Source: Anaspis maculata
Lineage: Eukaryota; Arthropoda; Insecta; Coleoptera; Scraptiidae
DNA length: 64,000 nt
Reading direction: 5' to 3'
Assembly: GCA_949128115.1 (NCBI GenBank)
Contig: OX421963.1
Span: forward strand, 53,191,306 to 53,255,305
Shown here: one piece after another, positions 9,620-20,810 of the stretch
Position numbering within the stretch: the stretch's first letter is position 1
Layout: each line of letters begins with the position of its first letter
Made by a program: the position numbers and the translations under genes
Notes under the pieces: model-generated
What the model was told of the DNA's origin: nothing
Databases searched by the model: none
What the model saw: only the letters and a program-made list of their open reading frames with translations

Positions 9620-11329
9620 TAGTGGACGTGGTAGGAAAAAACAAGTTGCAAATGATGATAAAGCCAAACCACTTTGCAGGTTTGTAACTAGGACTTAAAT
9701 AAACGATTTGACCCGCAGTGCTTTTTTTTTCGTCCCTTATAATTTGAATGGCGCCCCTTTTTCAAAATGGCGGATTTTATCTAGGGGCAGAAGGTATCGA
9801 CTAGCCTGGTGATATCCAGCTTTGTTAAAATATATGGAGCTTTGTCTCGATCGGTTTCTGGGACATCAAACACTATTTAAAAAAATGGTGGAACATTGAC
9901 ATCTGTCACAGGCAAATTTGGTGGAGGCGCCAAAATGAATTTAGTACGGTCATAAGAAAATCGCTGTAACATTTTTATTTTTCAACCGATTTTAACACAA
10001 GACATCTAATTTTGTAGAAAAGTAAATTCTTCTTGTTATCTTATACCTTTCATGAAAAAAGACATTGAGGAATGTAAAAAAAAAATTAAAAATAATTTGA
10101 AAAAAAAAAGATTTTTTTTATTTTTTCATTTTCATAAAAATTGCCTCATTTGTAGATTTCGATGTGCCCTTTCTAAATTTGCACTTTTCCGATTTATATC
10201 TTCTCAGTGCGCACCGCAATCTTGAAAAAATGATATCTGAAATGAAGTTTTTGACAATATCTGAATTTTAGTCCATGCAAGATTGAAATGTTCACATACG
10301 TATGAAAGTACATTCAATTCTCCACGATTTGACACCTAAACCATCTCTGTGCGACTCGGGGTTCTTGAGCTAGAGCTCCCGGAAGTATCAATTTCCGGTG
10401 TTAAATAGTGACCGCGCCTACCGGATATCACCACCATGTCTTAATTTAGTTACCCATCAATAACGAGTCGTCATTTATCACAAATCATGAACATTGGTGG
10501 CCCTGGCACAGCCCCAAGAGGTGATTTTTATTCTTCTGGAACCGAAAATTGATACTTCCAGAAGGTCTAGCTCAAGAACCGCGGGTCGAACAGAGCTGGT
10601 TTAGGTGTCAAACTGAGGAGGATTGAATGTGCTTTCATATGTATATAAACATTTTAATGTCACAAAGGCCAAAATTTAGATATTGTCAAAAACTTCTTTT
10701 CAGACATCATTTATTCAATATGACGGCGCGTGCTGCAAAGATAGCAATCGGAAAAGTGCAAATTTAGAAAGGGCACATCAAAATCTACAAATGAGGCAAT
10801 TTTCATGAAAATAAAAAATTAAAAAATCTTTTTTCTTTCAAATTATTTTTTAATTTTTTCTTCAACATTCCTCAATGTCTTCTCAAATGGGAGGTACAAG
10901 GTAACAAGAAGAATTCATTTTTCTACAAAATCAGATGTCTTGTATTAAAATCGGTTGAAAAATAAAAATGTTACAGCAATTTTCTTATGACAGTACTAAA
11001 TTCCTTTTGGCGCCTCCACCAAATTTGCCTGCAGTAGATGACAATGTTCCACCATTTTCTTAAATAGTGTTTGATGTCCCAGAAACCGATTGAGACATAG
11101 CCCCATATATTTCTACTAAGCTGGACATCACTAGGCTATTCGATACCTTCTGCCCCTAGATAATATCCGCCATTTTGAAAAGGGGGCGCTATTCAAATCC
11201 TAAGGGACGGAAAAAAAGCACTGCGGGTCAAATCGTTTATTTAGGTCTCAGTTGTAACCCTCCAAAGTGGTTTGCCTTTATCATCATTTGCAACTTATAT
11301 TCCCTATTTCGGTTGTACCACGTCCACTA
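9620..11329. mobile_element. Foldback element inserted in the palindrome's left arm
   Basis: Termini TAGTGGACGTGGTA / TACCACGTCCACTA, with arms of about 850 bp meeting near 10470. Flanked by CAG at 9617-9619 and 11330-11332. The uninterrupted right arm of the host palindrome has a single CAG at this point, so a 3-bp target duplication is likely. Non-coding; superfamily unknown. Confidence 0.8.
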
Positions 11330-11661
11330 CAGGGTGAAGTAGAAAAAATTTGTTGAAAATTCGTAAATCTTGAACCATAACCGATGGACGTATGTTAATC
11401 AGGATATTGATTAAGGGTTTTATGCTTATGAAGGTGCTGCAAACAGTTTTGAAATATCTTGAGGCGTTTTCCGAAATACGCTAAAAGAAGTGAAACTTCT
11501 TAATTTTTTTACTTTTTTGAATAAATCAGTTGTTTTTGGAGATATCGAGCTGCAGCTTGATATTCCGCCAAACAATCATGTTCTTAATGAAACGCGATAT
11601 GGGGACATCGATAAAGCCTGCTAGATTCGAAATCAAGATCTTCAACTTTTTTCCATCGTAA

Positions 11662-12950
11662 CCCTGTCGGAAATTTCATATAAAAGCCTATTAAAAAAAA
11701 AGTACATGATTCCTATATGTTCTGTATACGGTTAGTGCATTTGCAATTTGTATATAGAAACCTACAGGAATCTTATTTGCTAATTGTATTACACAGCCTA
11801 TAGAGTCATATGGGGCTCCTATTTGGGAATGCTGATAGATTCGACGTGAAATGGAAAAGCCAATACATTTCTATATGGTATTACATATAAACTCCTATTA
11901 TCAAATAGCACATAGGGAATTGCAAATAGGTCTCTTGCATGAATATCACATACGGATCTGTATTATGAATTCCAAATAAAGTCGGAGACAAGCTGCTTCA
12001 ATGGAGGTATACTCATCCTTTTTTTTTGTAATCAATTCCCTAATCTCCTTCTCACTTTCTAAAAACCGATAAACATGACTTAATGAAAAAGATCCAATGC
12101 ACTAGTTTAGGTGTTACCTCCCACATGAGTAATTGTGGCTTGAAGATATTCGTTTTCGAATTTTACCATATATTTCTTGGAAAAATTACTGTTTTTCTCA
12201 TCGAATCTCCGTATGTGGGAGGTCGGAACGATACACTTGCAATTATCCTCGATGAATCTTACGTACGCAAAAATGACGATGACGGCCTTGACAGGGCAGA
12301 ACTCTCGAATAGGTCTCACTATAAAATAACATTTTGCAATGAGCATAAACCAAAGCAAACACAAAAATCAAAGATGCCAAAAAACTAACCGCAATAAAAA
12401 CTGTTGCACCCTGTTGCACAGTGCACACCAACCACACACGCTGAGGAAGCACAGAGTCCACAAAGCGGAAGCACACACGTTTTGACCTGGTTTTGACTTT
12501 TGACCGTTAACAAACAAAACCCAAGGGTGACAAAACCGTCGAGACGCAACGGCGGCATGGGCGGCACAGATACTTGATACTTCGGCTTCGGCGAAGTGGC
12601 GAAGTAGAGCCGACAGTTGGGAATCTGCATTATCGGCAGTCCTCGGCAATTCCAAAATAGTTTGATTCTATTTGCATTTCCAAATAGAATTGGATTAGTA
12701 TATTCCTCATAGGTATTTCCAAATACAATTCTATATGAATTTATACGACTTCAGTGTGATGAGAATTTTTCATATAGAGACCTATTACATTTATTTTGTA
12801 ATTCCAAATAAAGGATTAATATTTACTTGTTCATATAAAAGCCTGTAAGCTCAGTAACATATAGAATTAACCCTTCATATAGATTCCTATGAGTTCAGAT
12901 AGAAACATATGGGGAGCAAATACAATTTCTATATGGCATTTCTAACAGGG
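11662..12950. mobile_element. CCCTGT...ACAGGG element with short tandem repeats
   Basis: The ends CCCTGTCGGAAATTTCATAT and the complement of the right end (CCCTGTTAGAAATGCCATAT) match at about 17 of 21 positions. Sub-terminal regions are degenerate repeats of a CCTATATG / AAATAGAATT type, inverted between the two sides. The middle (about 12380-12660) is GC-rich and unlike the rest. The host palindrome's other arm lacks the whole element. Target duplication unclear. Confidence 0.7.
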
Positions 12951-13057
12951 AACGCCATCTTCAAATTGCCTTTCATGAAATTAATGAAAAATCATCAAGT
13001 GACGACTTTGTTGGACATACACACGATCGTTTAATAATGAAAACCCAGATCCTGAAT

Positions 13058-14245
13058 CCACGTTTACCATCACGTACTATTGATAACAAAATTAACTCAT
13101 ACAGCTATATTTTGGCTGTGTGAATTGAACATTTCTGTCAGTGCCAAGGCGACAAAGCTCAATCAAGCTTCCGTCAATCATGCCTCGATTTAGCATGAAC
13201 GAAAAAACAGAATTGTTATACAGCTGGAAGAAGGTCTTTCTAGAAAGGTTACTTTGATGTTTGGCATCGACAAAATGACTGTACTGTCTGTGAAGAAGCA
13301 ATGGGCGGAACACGGGAACTTTGCTAGAAGAGGTGGTGCCGGAAGGCCAAGAATTTACACTGTGGACCAAGACCAAGCGCTGCTCGATCAACTACGACAT
13401 GATCCTTTTAGTACGACACGAGAAGTGATAAACGAAACTGCCCTTCTGGGCTGCTCGATGACTGCGAACCGCCGAGTTCGAGAGTCTGAACTGTGCTGCA
13501 GGCTGGCTGCTAAGAAGACGTTTTCAACAGACTCGAGGAAAGAAACTCATCTGCTATTTTCTCTCACCCACATTTATCGAGACTAGGTTTTTGGGATCGG
13601 AGTGCAGCATCCAAGGCAGATTCAGTTCAAAAACTACACCAATGTTTTCAAATTTCAACTTGACTTTGACAGTTAGATCTCTCAGAAATGACGACTCTGG
13701 GAGACATGTCGACGAAATCGTCAAAAAGTCGAATCCACCCCAACCAAATGATAAATAATCACGGCGACTGGATTTAGAGGCTGTATGAGTTCATTTTGTT
13801 ACCAATAGTACCTACATCACTTCAGCGCATACATGAGAACGCATACCTGCAGAGCGCGGTAATTTCAATTTTGACGCACGAAGTGTCACTGTCAATGGCA
13901 ACTGTCAATCAATAATCGAAATGTAAACAAACAACAAACATAACCTCCTAACCATTCAACATTCAATATTGTTCAGAATGAAATGTTACGTGCCGTATGG
14001 CAGAAAGACGCAGAAAAGATTCAGGTGATACGAAACACAACGAGCTGCAAGGCGATCGACGAAACAAGAGCGTTATTTGGTTAGATCTGTCGAAACGTCA
14101 AATCGACGTCAAGCGCTGTCAGCTGAAATTTGCGTGACATTACACACGCACACCGTATTACAGTGTTGTCAACTTGTTGTCGTGATATAGATATGGCAAC
14201 GTCCTACTTTCACAGGTATGCGCAGAAACCTTTCGGGAAACGTGG
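13058..14245 (+). mobile_element. Decayed Tc1/mariner-like element
   Basis: Termini CCACGTTTACC / GGGAAACGTGG, flanked by AT on both sides (13056-13057, 14246-14247). The uninterrupted palindrome arm has the joined sequence, defining the boundaries. The element holds a broken Tc1-type transposase gene. Confidence 0.75.
13180..13586 (+). pseudogene. Tc1/mariner transposase remnant, N-terminal part
   Basis: ATG at 13180 opens MPRFSMNEKTELLYSWKK, then the frame shifts between about 13240 and 13254. The continuing frame (to 13586) has VKKQWAEHGNF, then RRGGAGRPR, a DPFSTTREV segment, and RRVRESEL followed by AAKKTFSTDSR. This order (HTH, GRPR-like hook, second HTH, start of the catalytic domain) is that of Tc1-family transposases. 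The DDE/D catalytic part is missing. No active enzyme is possible from this copy. Confidence 0.75.
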
Positions 14246-15676
14246 ATTGCGCCAATGACCTTTTCGCCGAAGAAACGTTATGAAGTTCATTTTTCTTGAT
14301 TTCTCTTCACTTACGTGACAGTCATGACCAAATGAAACTTTGGATCGATGACATGTTTGTGATATTATAATCCACATCATTTTGTGAAGCCAGTCACCTC
14401 ATTTCATCAAGTGGTGTTCTTTTGGCAGACAGTTGAACAAAAAAAGTTGGCTTCGATTTTTGTGGAAAAGGCAAAAACGGTAGGGTCACGTCTTCCTCTC
14501 AAACCCGATTGAAGAATTTCTGTTAAGTACCAAAAATGCTTCCAATTGATACTGAAAAGGTGTTCTCTAGTTTGAAGCTGAACCGAAATGGATTGTTCCA
14601 TCCTAGTTCTGCAGGAGAGACGTCAAAAATGTTGCTACAGCTTATCTTTGAAGCGTTTCTGACCATATTCAACAAAAAATGTTTCAAAGATAAGCTGTAG
14701 TGACATTTTTGACGTCCCTCCTGCAGAACTAGGATGAAACTATCCATTTCGGTTTAGCTTCAAACCACAGAACACATTTCTCCCAACTCTATTAGTATCA
14801 ATTGGAAGTATTTTTGAGAACAGATTTCCTTCAATCGAGTTTGAGAGGAGGACGTGACCCTGCCACATCCCTGCCGTTTTTGCCTTTTCCACAAAAATCG
14901 AAGCTAACTTTTCGTTCAACTGTTTGCCAAAATAACACCATTTGGCTGATGATGATGAAATTCAGTGAATGGCTTCACAAAACAATGTGGATTATAATAT
15001 CGCGACATGTCATCGATCCAAAATTCCATTTGGTCATGACTGTCACGTAAGTGGAGAAAAATCAAGAAAAACGAACTTGGTAACGTTTCTGCGGCGAAGA
15101 GGTCATTGGCGCAATTCAGGACCTGGGTTTTCATCATAGACCGATCGTGTGTATCTCCAACAAAGTCGTCACTTGATGTTTTTTCATTTATTCCACGAAG
15201 GGCAATTTTAAGATGACGCTCACGATGGAAAAAAGTTGAAGATCTTAATTCCGAATCTAGCAGGCTTTATCAATATCCCCACATCGCGTATTATTAAAAA
15301 CATGATTGTTTGGCGGAATATCAAGTTGCAGCTCGATATCTCCAAAAACAACTGATTTATTCAAAAAAGTAAAAAAATTAAGAAGTTTCACTAGCGTATT
15401 TCGGAAACGCCTCAAGGTATTTCAAAACTGTTTGCAGTACCCTCATGAGCATGAAACCCTTCATCAATATCCTGATTCACATACGTCCATCGGTTATGGT
15501 TCAAGATTCACAATTTTTCAACAGTTTTTTTCTACTACACCCTGTATAAAGTGTCTGCACGATTTGCGCCGATGTCCCCACATCCAGATTGGTTCAGGGT
15601 GGTCTTAGCAACAGGCATGCAAAGTGACAATGCTTGGTATAAAAGTGCAACGTATTTCCCACTAACGTCCGGGCTA

Positions 15677-16460
15677 CAAGAAAAACCACGTTTTGGATGG
15701 ACAGGCGTATAAAACATCTCAAAATGATCCGTGGAAGTCTGGACCGAGAATTATCGCCGAGATTCCCGAATTAGGCAGCAGTCACACTGGAGCCATCACC
15801 ACCCACCACCACCCACTACCACCAAGCCTCGCACCAAGCAAAATAATCCGCCCTGGTCCCACTGAGCCACCGTCCATCGTCCACCGTTAACCACCGTGTC
15901 CCCCTCCTCAATTTGACATAATCCTGTTTTATATAATCCGTACTACAATGGTACTACAATATGCGATATTCAGCGGCACGAGTTGCGCTGTAGGTTCGCA
16001 AAGCTAGGGGATGGAACTCATGCGTCTGCGCGAGCTAGGAAAAGTCAAAGCCTGCAGATTTTCAGCCATCGATTTAACAAAGGAAAATAGATGACAAGAA
16101 ACTCCTGACTTCCATGCTAGATTATGTGGAATGATGTTGTCCATGTGCATTGCTGTCGAAAAAATGAATTCCGCGTGTAGTGTTCCGAAAAGAACGAAAA
16201 AGCCGTTTTCAGTGTATAACTGGTTGCCTAGAAGGTGATGTTTTTTGGGAACACACATGAAATGGAACTGTAATGTTCTTTTCGTACGGTTTTTGCAGCC
16301 AGGCACTCAAAAAACTGCCCGTCATTTTTGAAAAAAAAAACAAAACACAAAACCTCTGATATATTATACATATAACCCACATCACGAAAACCCGATAAAA
16401 TTTAAGTTACCATTTGTTTACATGCAGTTTTATGCCACTGACAGACAGGACGGCAACCGT
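15677..16460. other. No gene; short CCACC-rich tract
   Basis: 15785-15895 is rich in CACCACC and CCACCG. It has an inverted weak relative at about 20545-20645. The rest is undistinguished AT-rich sequence. Confidence 0.5.
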
Positions 16461-16623
16461 AATGGTGGCCTTTCATTGAGCATCAAATGCTGCAGCTTTC
16501 TTTGCAGCAGAGTTCTGATTGGAACTGGCGCCTGTTATTGCTGTCAGTGAGCAACATTTGACCAATGAGAGCTCGGCAGCAAAAAAAGCTGCAGCATTTG
16601 ATGCTCAATGTAAGGCCACCATA
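16461..16623. mobile_element. Palindromic MITE, ATGGTGGCC termini
   Basis: Inverted arms built from ATGGTGGCCTTTCATTGAGC and CATCAAATGCTGCAGCTTT against their complements near 16590-16622, with TA next to each end. About 163 bp, non-coding. Confidence 0.75.
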
Positions 16624-16924
16624 AGGCAGAGTAGAATACCAGAAGTAGAGCGGTATTTTCAAAAACACACCAACTGATAAACACGTTACCATATTTTCGC
16701 TCATTGTGTATCTAGAACTGATCCATCATTGCTGGTCTTGAACACAATGAAAGATCAAGAAACACTCTTTCTTCCATAGCTTATTTGAAAGTTTCATTTC
16801 CAACCGTTTCAATAATAGACAATGTTGAAATTACGCTTTTTACATGTGTTAGCATACGGCACTATTCTCAAATCCTCTAGCATGGTTGCGCCAGTGCAGA
16901 AATGGCACTGAATTTCGCCTATTC

Positions 16925-17041
16925 TGTAGCGAGAGTTGCCTAAAAACTACGATTTTAGGCAACATTCGCTACATCAGTGTACTGCGGAATGTATTTCATA
17001 GTCCCAGGGGCTTTTCTCACACGATTCAAGAATAACGGCCC
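16925..17041 (-). mobile_element. GGGCCGCTATTCTTG MITE, partial copy
   Basis: Read on the minus strand it matches the first ~115 bp of the full copy at 19875-20055, including the TGCCTAAAA...TTTTAGGCA hairpin, and then stops. The far terminus is missing. Confidence 0.7.
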
Positions 17042-17202
17042 AGCTCATGACAAGATTGACAAGTTCTCTGATTGCAATGATTTCGTCTGATGACTCAGAT
17101 ACCGACGAAGTTGTAGCTTTATACTACATCTCGAAAAAAATCCGCAAAAAAACGCCGGAACATGTGGGTGCGTCAAATATTTCTCGATAGAGAACAACTA
17201 AT

Positions 17203-19393
17203 GTGCAGTAAAGATAGGTTTTGGGGTTGAAAAAATTAATTCATTAAATTTTAAAGTTGTTATCGATTCAGAATTTCATCCTCTACCATGTACTCAAAAT
17301 CCCCGAAAATCCCATTTGAGCATTTTTCTTGCGGCGCTGTCAAAGTATATCATGTTTGCTGCAACAAGTCCGAAAATTGTATCCTAGCTTTTGTCACATT
17401 AGAGCTATATTGTTAGTTCAGAGCTGTTGGTATATACTCCAGGGCATGACCAGAATGTCATCTGAGCCGCTGAAATCCTATTTCCCGCAAAAGAAAACAC
17501 GTAACTAGCTTTAATCTGTAATTACCAATGGTAATCAAGTGTAGTTCGGGGATTAGTGACCAAATTTGATAAAATCTGTTCTTTTTGTGATAAAGGCATG
17601 AAATTCGGTATGAGTGGTCTTCATGGTCCCCTTTTCAAATGTAGACATGGCGTCTCGCCACATTTTGGTTAGAGGGGCTTAGGGACCCCCTTGAAAATTG
17701 AAGTTGCAGAAACTCATGCAAACCACCATTAAAATAATTGTCACGCATCTCAAAAAGTAATCATTCGACTCTACGTTAAATCTCAACAAGAGACACACCA
17801 GTTGTCACCATGTACGCACTGTTCTTCATAATGAAAAAAAAAATCTTCGGAATGTTAGAAAAAAATCGGGTTTTTATAATTTTTTCATGTAATAGAGAAA
17901 TAAATTTATCTTCCGCATATCATTATCCACTAATTCGTATCTGCCGAAGCTATTGATGAAGTCCATTTCTTCATATTGACATCTAGAAGCAACAATTCCA
18001 GATGAAACCAGCCAATTCAAGTGCTCAGTTCATCAGCGTTTTTTTCACTGTTACCAATTGATATGAATGACAATTTATTATTGGGTGGATAGCTTCAACT
18101 GTTTTATAATTTTATTGAGGATAACTAGATAAGAAGTGATGCGCGAAAGCCCCAAAAATTTTTTTTTTCTACCGCCACCTATCACTGTTAGAATTGCATC
18201 AAATTTCATGCTACTTTGGCAAAACAACAGCAAATACAGACTAAAGAGGATAGACAAACGTCAATACGATCTGCAGTTGTCAAGCAGAAGGCACGAAGAA
18301 TAAGGATTGAGGCGTGGAATACTTCAAAGCACTCAGTTCGAGTGAATACACGGTATAGAAATATTTTCAACACACTCTAGGGGCACAAATTTTATGATGG
18401 TGAGCGACGCGAAAAAAATTTTTTACCATGCTTTTGCGCTTGGTTCCGCGTGTAGTCATATAAAATTGGGTTACAGAACAGTTCCAGCCATCCATCCATT
18501 CATAAATTGTCGATCATATTGATTTGGAACAATTGAAAAACGCTGTTGAACTTCACACTTGAATTGGCTCATTTCTTCAGGAGCTGTCATCCCTAGAATG
18601 ACAATATCAAAAACCAGACCCTATGAATAGCTTCGGCAAATACAAATTAGTGAATAATGATACACAGCAGATAAACTCACCGTTTCTTAGATTGAAAAAT
18701 CATTGAAAACTGTGTTTTTTTTGACACTCCGAAGAAATTTTTTTTTAACACGAAGAACAATGCGTACATGGCGACAACTGTGGTGTCTCTTGTCAAGGTT
18801 TGGTGTACAGTCAAATGATCACTTTTTGAAATGTGTGACGATATTCACCGGTGGTTTGTAAGAGTTCTTGAGAGTCCTGAGACTTCAAATTTTTAAGGGG
18901 GTCCTTAGGCCCCCTTAACCAAAATATGGCGAGGCGTCATGTTTACATTTGGAAAGAAGACCATGAAGACCACTCTTACCAAATTTCATGTCTCTATCAC
19001 AAATCAAACAGATTGTTAATAAACTTGGTTACTAACCCTCGGATTATACTTAATCAACACTGTTAATTGGATATTAAAGAGACTTCCGTGTTTTTTTTTT
19101 GGGAAATTCGAGTTAGAGGTTCAAACGAAGGTCTGGTCATGCCCTGCAGTATATACCAACAGTTCTGAGCCAACAATGTAGCTCTAGTGTGACAAAAACA
19201 AGAATACCATTTTCGGACTAGTTGCAGGAAACATGATATACTTTGACAGCGGCGCAAGAAGAATGCTCAACTGGGATTTTCGGGGATTTTGAGTATGTGG
19301 TAGAAGATGAAATTCTGAATCGATATCTGCTATAAAATTTCATGAATTAATTTTTTCAAGGTTTGGGGTCTTTTTTGACTATCTTTACTGCAC
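17203..19393. repeat. 2.2-kb palindrome (GTGCAGTAAAGATAG termini)
   Basis: Outer ends GTGCAGTAAAGATAG and CTATCTTTACTGCAC. Arms of about 900 bp run to roughly 18105 and from 18475, with a ~370-bp unpaired middle. Arms differ at many positions, so it is older than the 38-41 kb palindrome. No coding sequence. Confidence 0.8.
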
Positions 19394-19874
19394 TATAAAA
19401 GAATTTCATCAATACAGGTTTCTTAAATTGAGCGTCTCTTTCTGGCCCGCGACGTCACGTTCGATTGCGCAGTAAATCGTCGCAGTCCTAGTGTGCCAAC
19501 ATTGCCCCGATGCCATAAGCCGAACGTGTGTTTTGATGGTGTTATTATTGGTATTTATACAGTTTTCACAAGTAGTTATGGAAAATAAATGTTGTGGGCC
19601 ACTATACAAGTCCACAAGTTATACAGCGAATGTGTCCCTAAGCATGGATCTATAAAATACGACGTGACACTCGAAGAAGCAAAAAGAACCACAAGCTCTT
19701 CAGCCTCGTCTTCAGCGTTATAATAGTAGGGAGCTTCCTGCTTAGTTCATCAAGTATCAATAATTCAAGGGTATACTTGGCCACAATTTTGCATCAAACA
19801 CTTCGAATTTATAGTGATGGCCATAATACACCATGAAAAATATTAAAAGTGGGACATAGGACACGCATTTACCT

Positions 19875-20055
19875 GGGCCGCTATTCTTGAATCGTGTGAG
19901 AGAAGTCCCTGAGAGTGAAATACATTCCGCAGTACACTGATGTAGCGAATGTTGCCTAAAATCGTGGTTTTTAGGCAACTTTTGCTACAGAAGTGTAGTA
20001 CGGATTATATATAGCTCCCAGGGACTTTTCTTACACGATTCAAGAATAGCGGCCC
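19875..20055. mobile_element. GGGCCGCTATTCTTG MITE, full copy
   Basis: 181 bp with inverted ends GGGCCGCTATTCTTGAATCG / CGATTCAAGAATAGCGGCCC and an internal TGTAGCGAATGTTGCC palindromic core. A truncated, inverted relative is at 16925-17041. Confidence 0.85.
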
Positions 20056-20277
20056 TGTGCTTTCTGCGCACGTCCATATATCGTTGATATATCCATTACA
20101 AAAATAGTTGCATACGCGCATCAAATGCCTCTCTGGCAAATTCTTCTTTGCAGAATATTCATTTGCAATATTCATTGAGAAGTTCGATATATTTTTTAGC
20201 GACTCTCCCAGCATGGTTGGCATCAAAATTCAAAAAATAAAACGCACTTTTAACACGGCGGAGCAATGTAAATACAA

Positions 20278-20502
20278 ATGGCGCGATCACTCATGGCACA
20301 CGGTGCGCAGAACGTGCCGAAAACAGTTGCGCGGAATCGCGGATTCTCCATCTCTCTTTTGAAGAAACCTGTGTTAGTGCCGCAGCTTGTTGATGATGAA
20401 GAACAATTTCACAGTTATTACCGTATGAACAAGAAATGTTACAATTTGTTAGTGACAAAAGTGAAACCTTTGTTCTCTTCGGGACATACACATTGTATGT
20501 TG
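20278..20502 (+). pseudogene. PIF/Harbinger transposase N-terminal fragment
   Basis: ATG at 20278. Residues 35-72 read VPQLVDDEEQFHSYYRMN, then CYNLLVTKVKPLF. This is the pattern E-x-F-x-x-Y/F-x-R-M...LL-x-x-V-x-P-x-I/F found ahead of the DDE domain in Harbinger transposases and the derived HARBI1 family. The frame stays open to 20625, but resemblance ends near residue 72 and the catalytic domain is absent. A host HARBI1-like exon is possible but less likely in this repeat setting. Confidence 0.5.
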
Positions 20503-20810
20503 TATGTATGCACAAAATGTTTGTTCTGCATGCGCATCAAGATGCGTATTGTTAACCACCGACCACTGACCACCACTTTGGAAATTTCAAACACATGGCC
20601 ACCGGTGGTCACTGGGCGGTGGTAAGAGGTGGCTGCAGTGTGACCAGCATCATTACATTGGGTGTGACTGCTGCCTTAGAAGTTAGCCCAATAACTATTC
20701 AGAGGCGGCTAGTCGAAGCAAGTCTCTTCAGTAGACGTCCCAGTGGCGTACCAACGAGGGGGCGGGGGGTGTGGTCTGCACCGGGCAGTGATGTAAAATA
20801 CCCGGATTTT
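20503..20810. other. No gene
   Basis: Contains a CCACCGG/GGTGGTC-rich stretch at 20545-20645 related in inverted orientation to 15785-15895. Nothing else recognised. Confidence 0.4.

Larger units (their letters stand above)
9478..15676. repeat. Large interrupted palindrome
   Basis: The right arm runs about 14675-15676 without a break. The left arm is the same sequence inverted but in four pieces: 9478-9619, 11330-11661, 12951-13057 and 14246-14650. The gaps are three separate insertions (9620-11329, 11662-12950, 13058-14245). Inside the arms, TATA-CAGGGTG occurs at about 11330 and its complement at about 15545, yet the palindrome continues 140 bp further outward. The centre is near 14660. 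No gene in the arms. Confidence 0.85.

Noticed and set aside
9620..11329. A CACTA-type transposon, because of the CACTA at the right end and a 3-bp duplication
   Set aside because: CACTA elements begin with CACTA at the 5' end; here the element begins TAGTGG and ends CCACTA, the opposite orientation.
16004..16306. Possible THAP-type start (VPGCKNRTKR...) on the minus strand
   Set aside because: A stop sits where the first Cys would be, and no further THAP residues are convincing.
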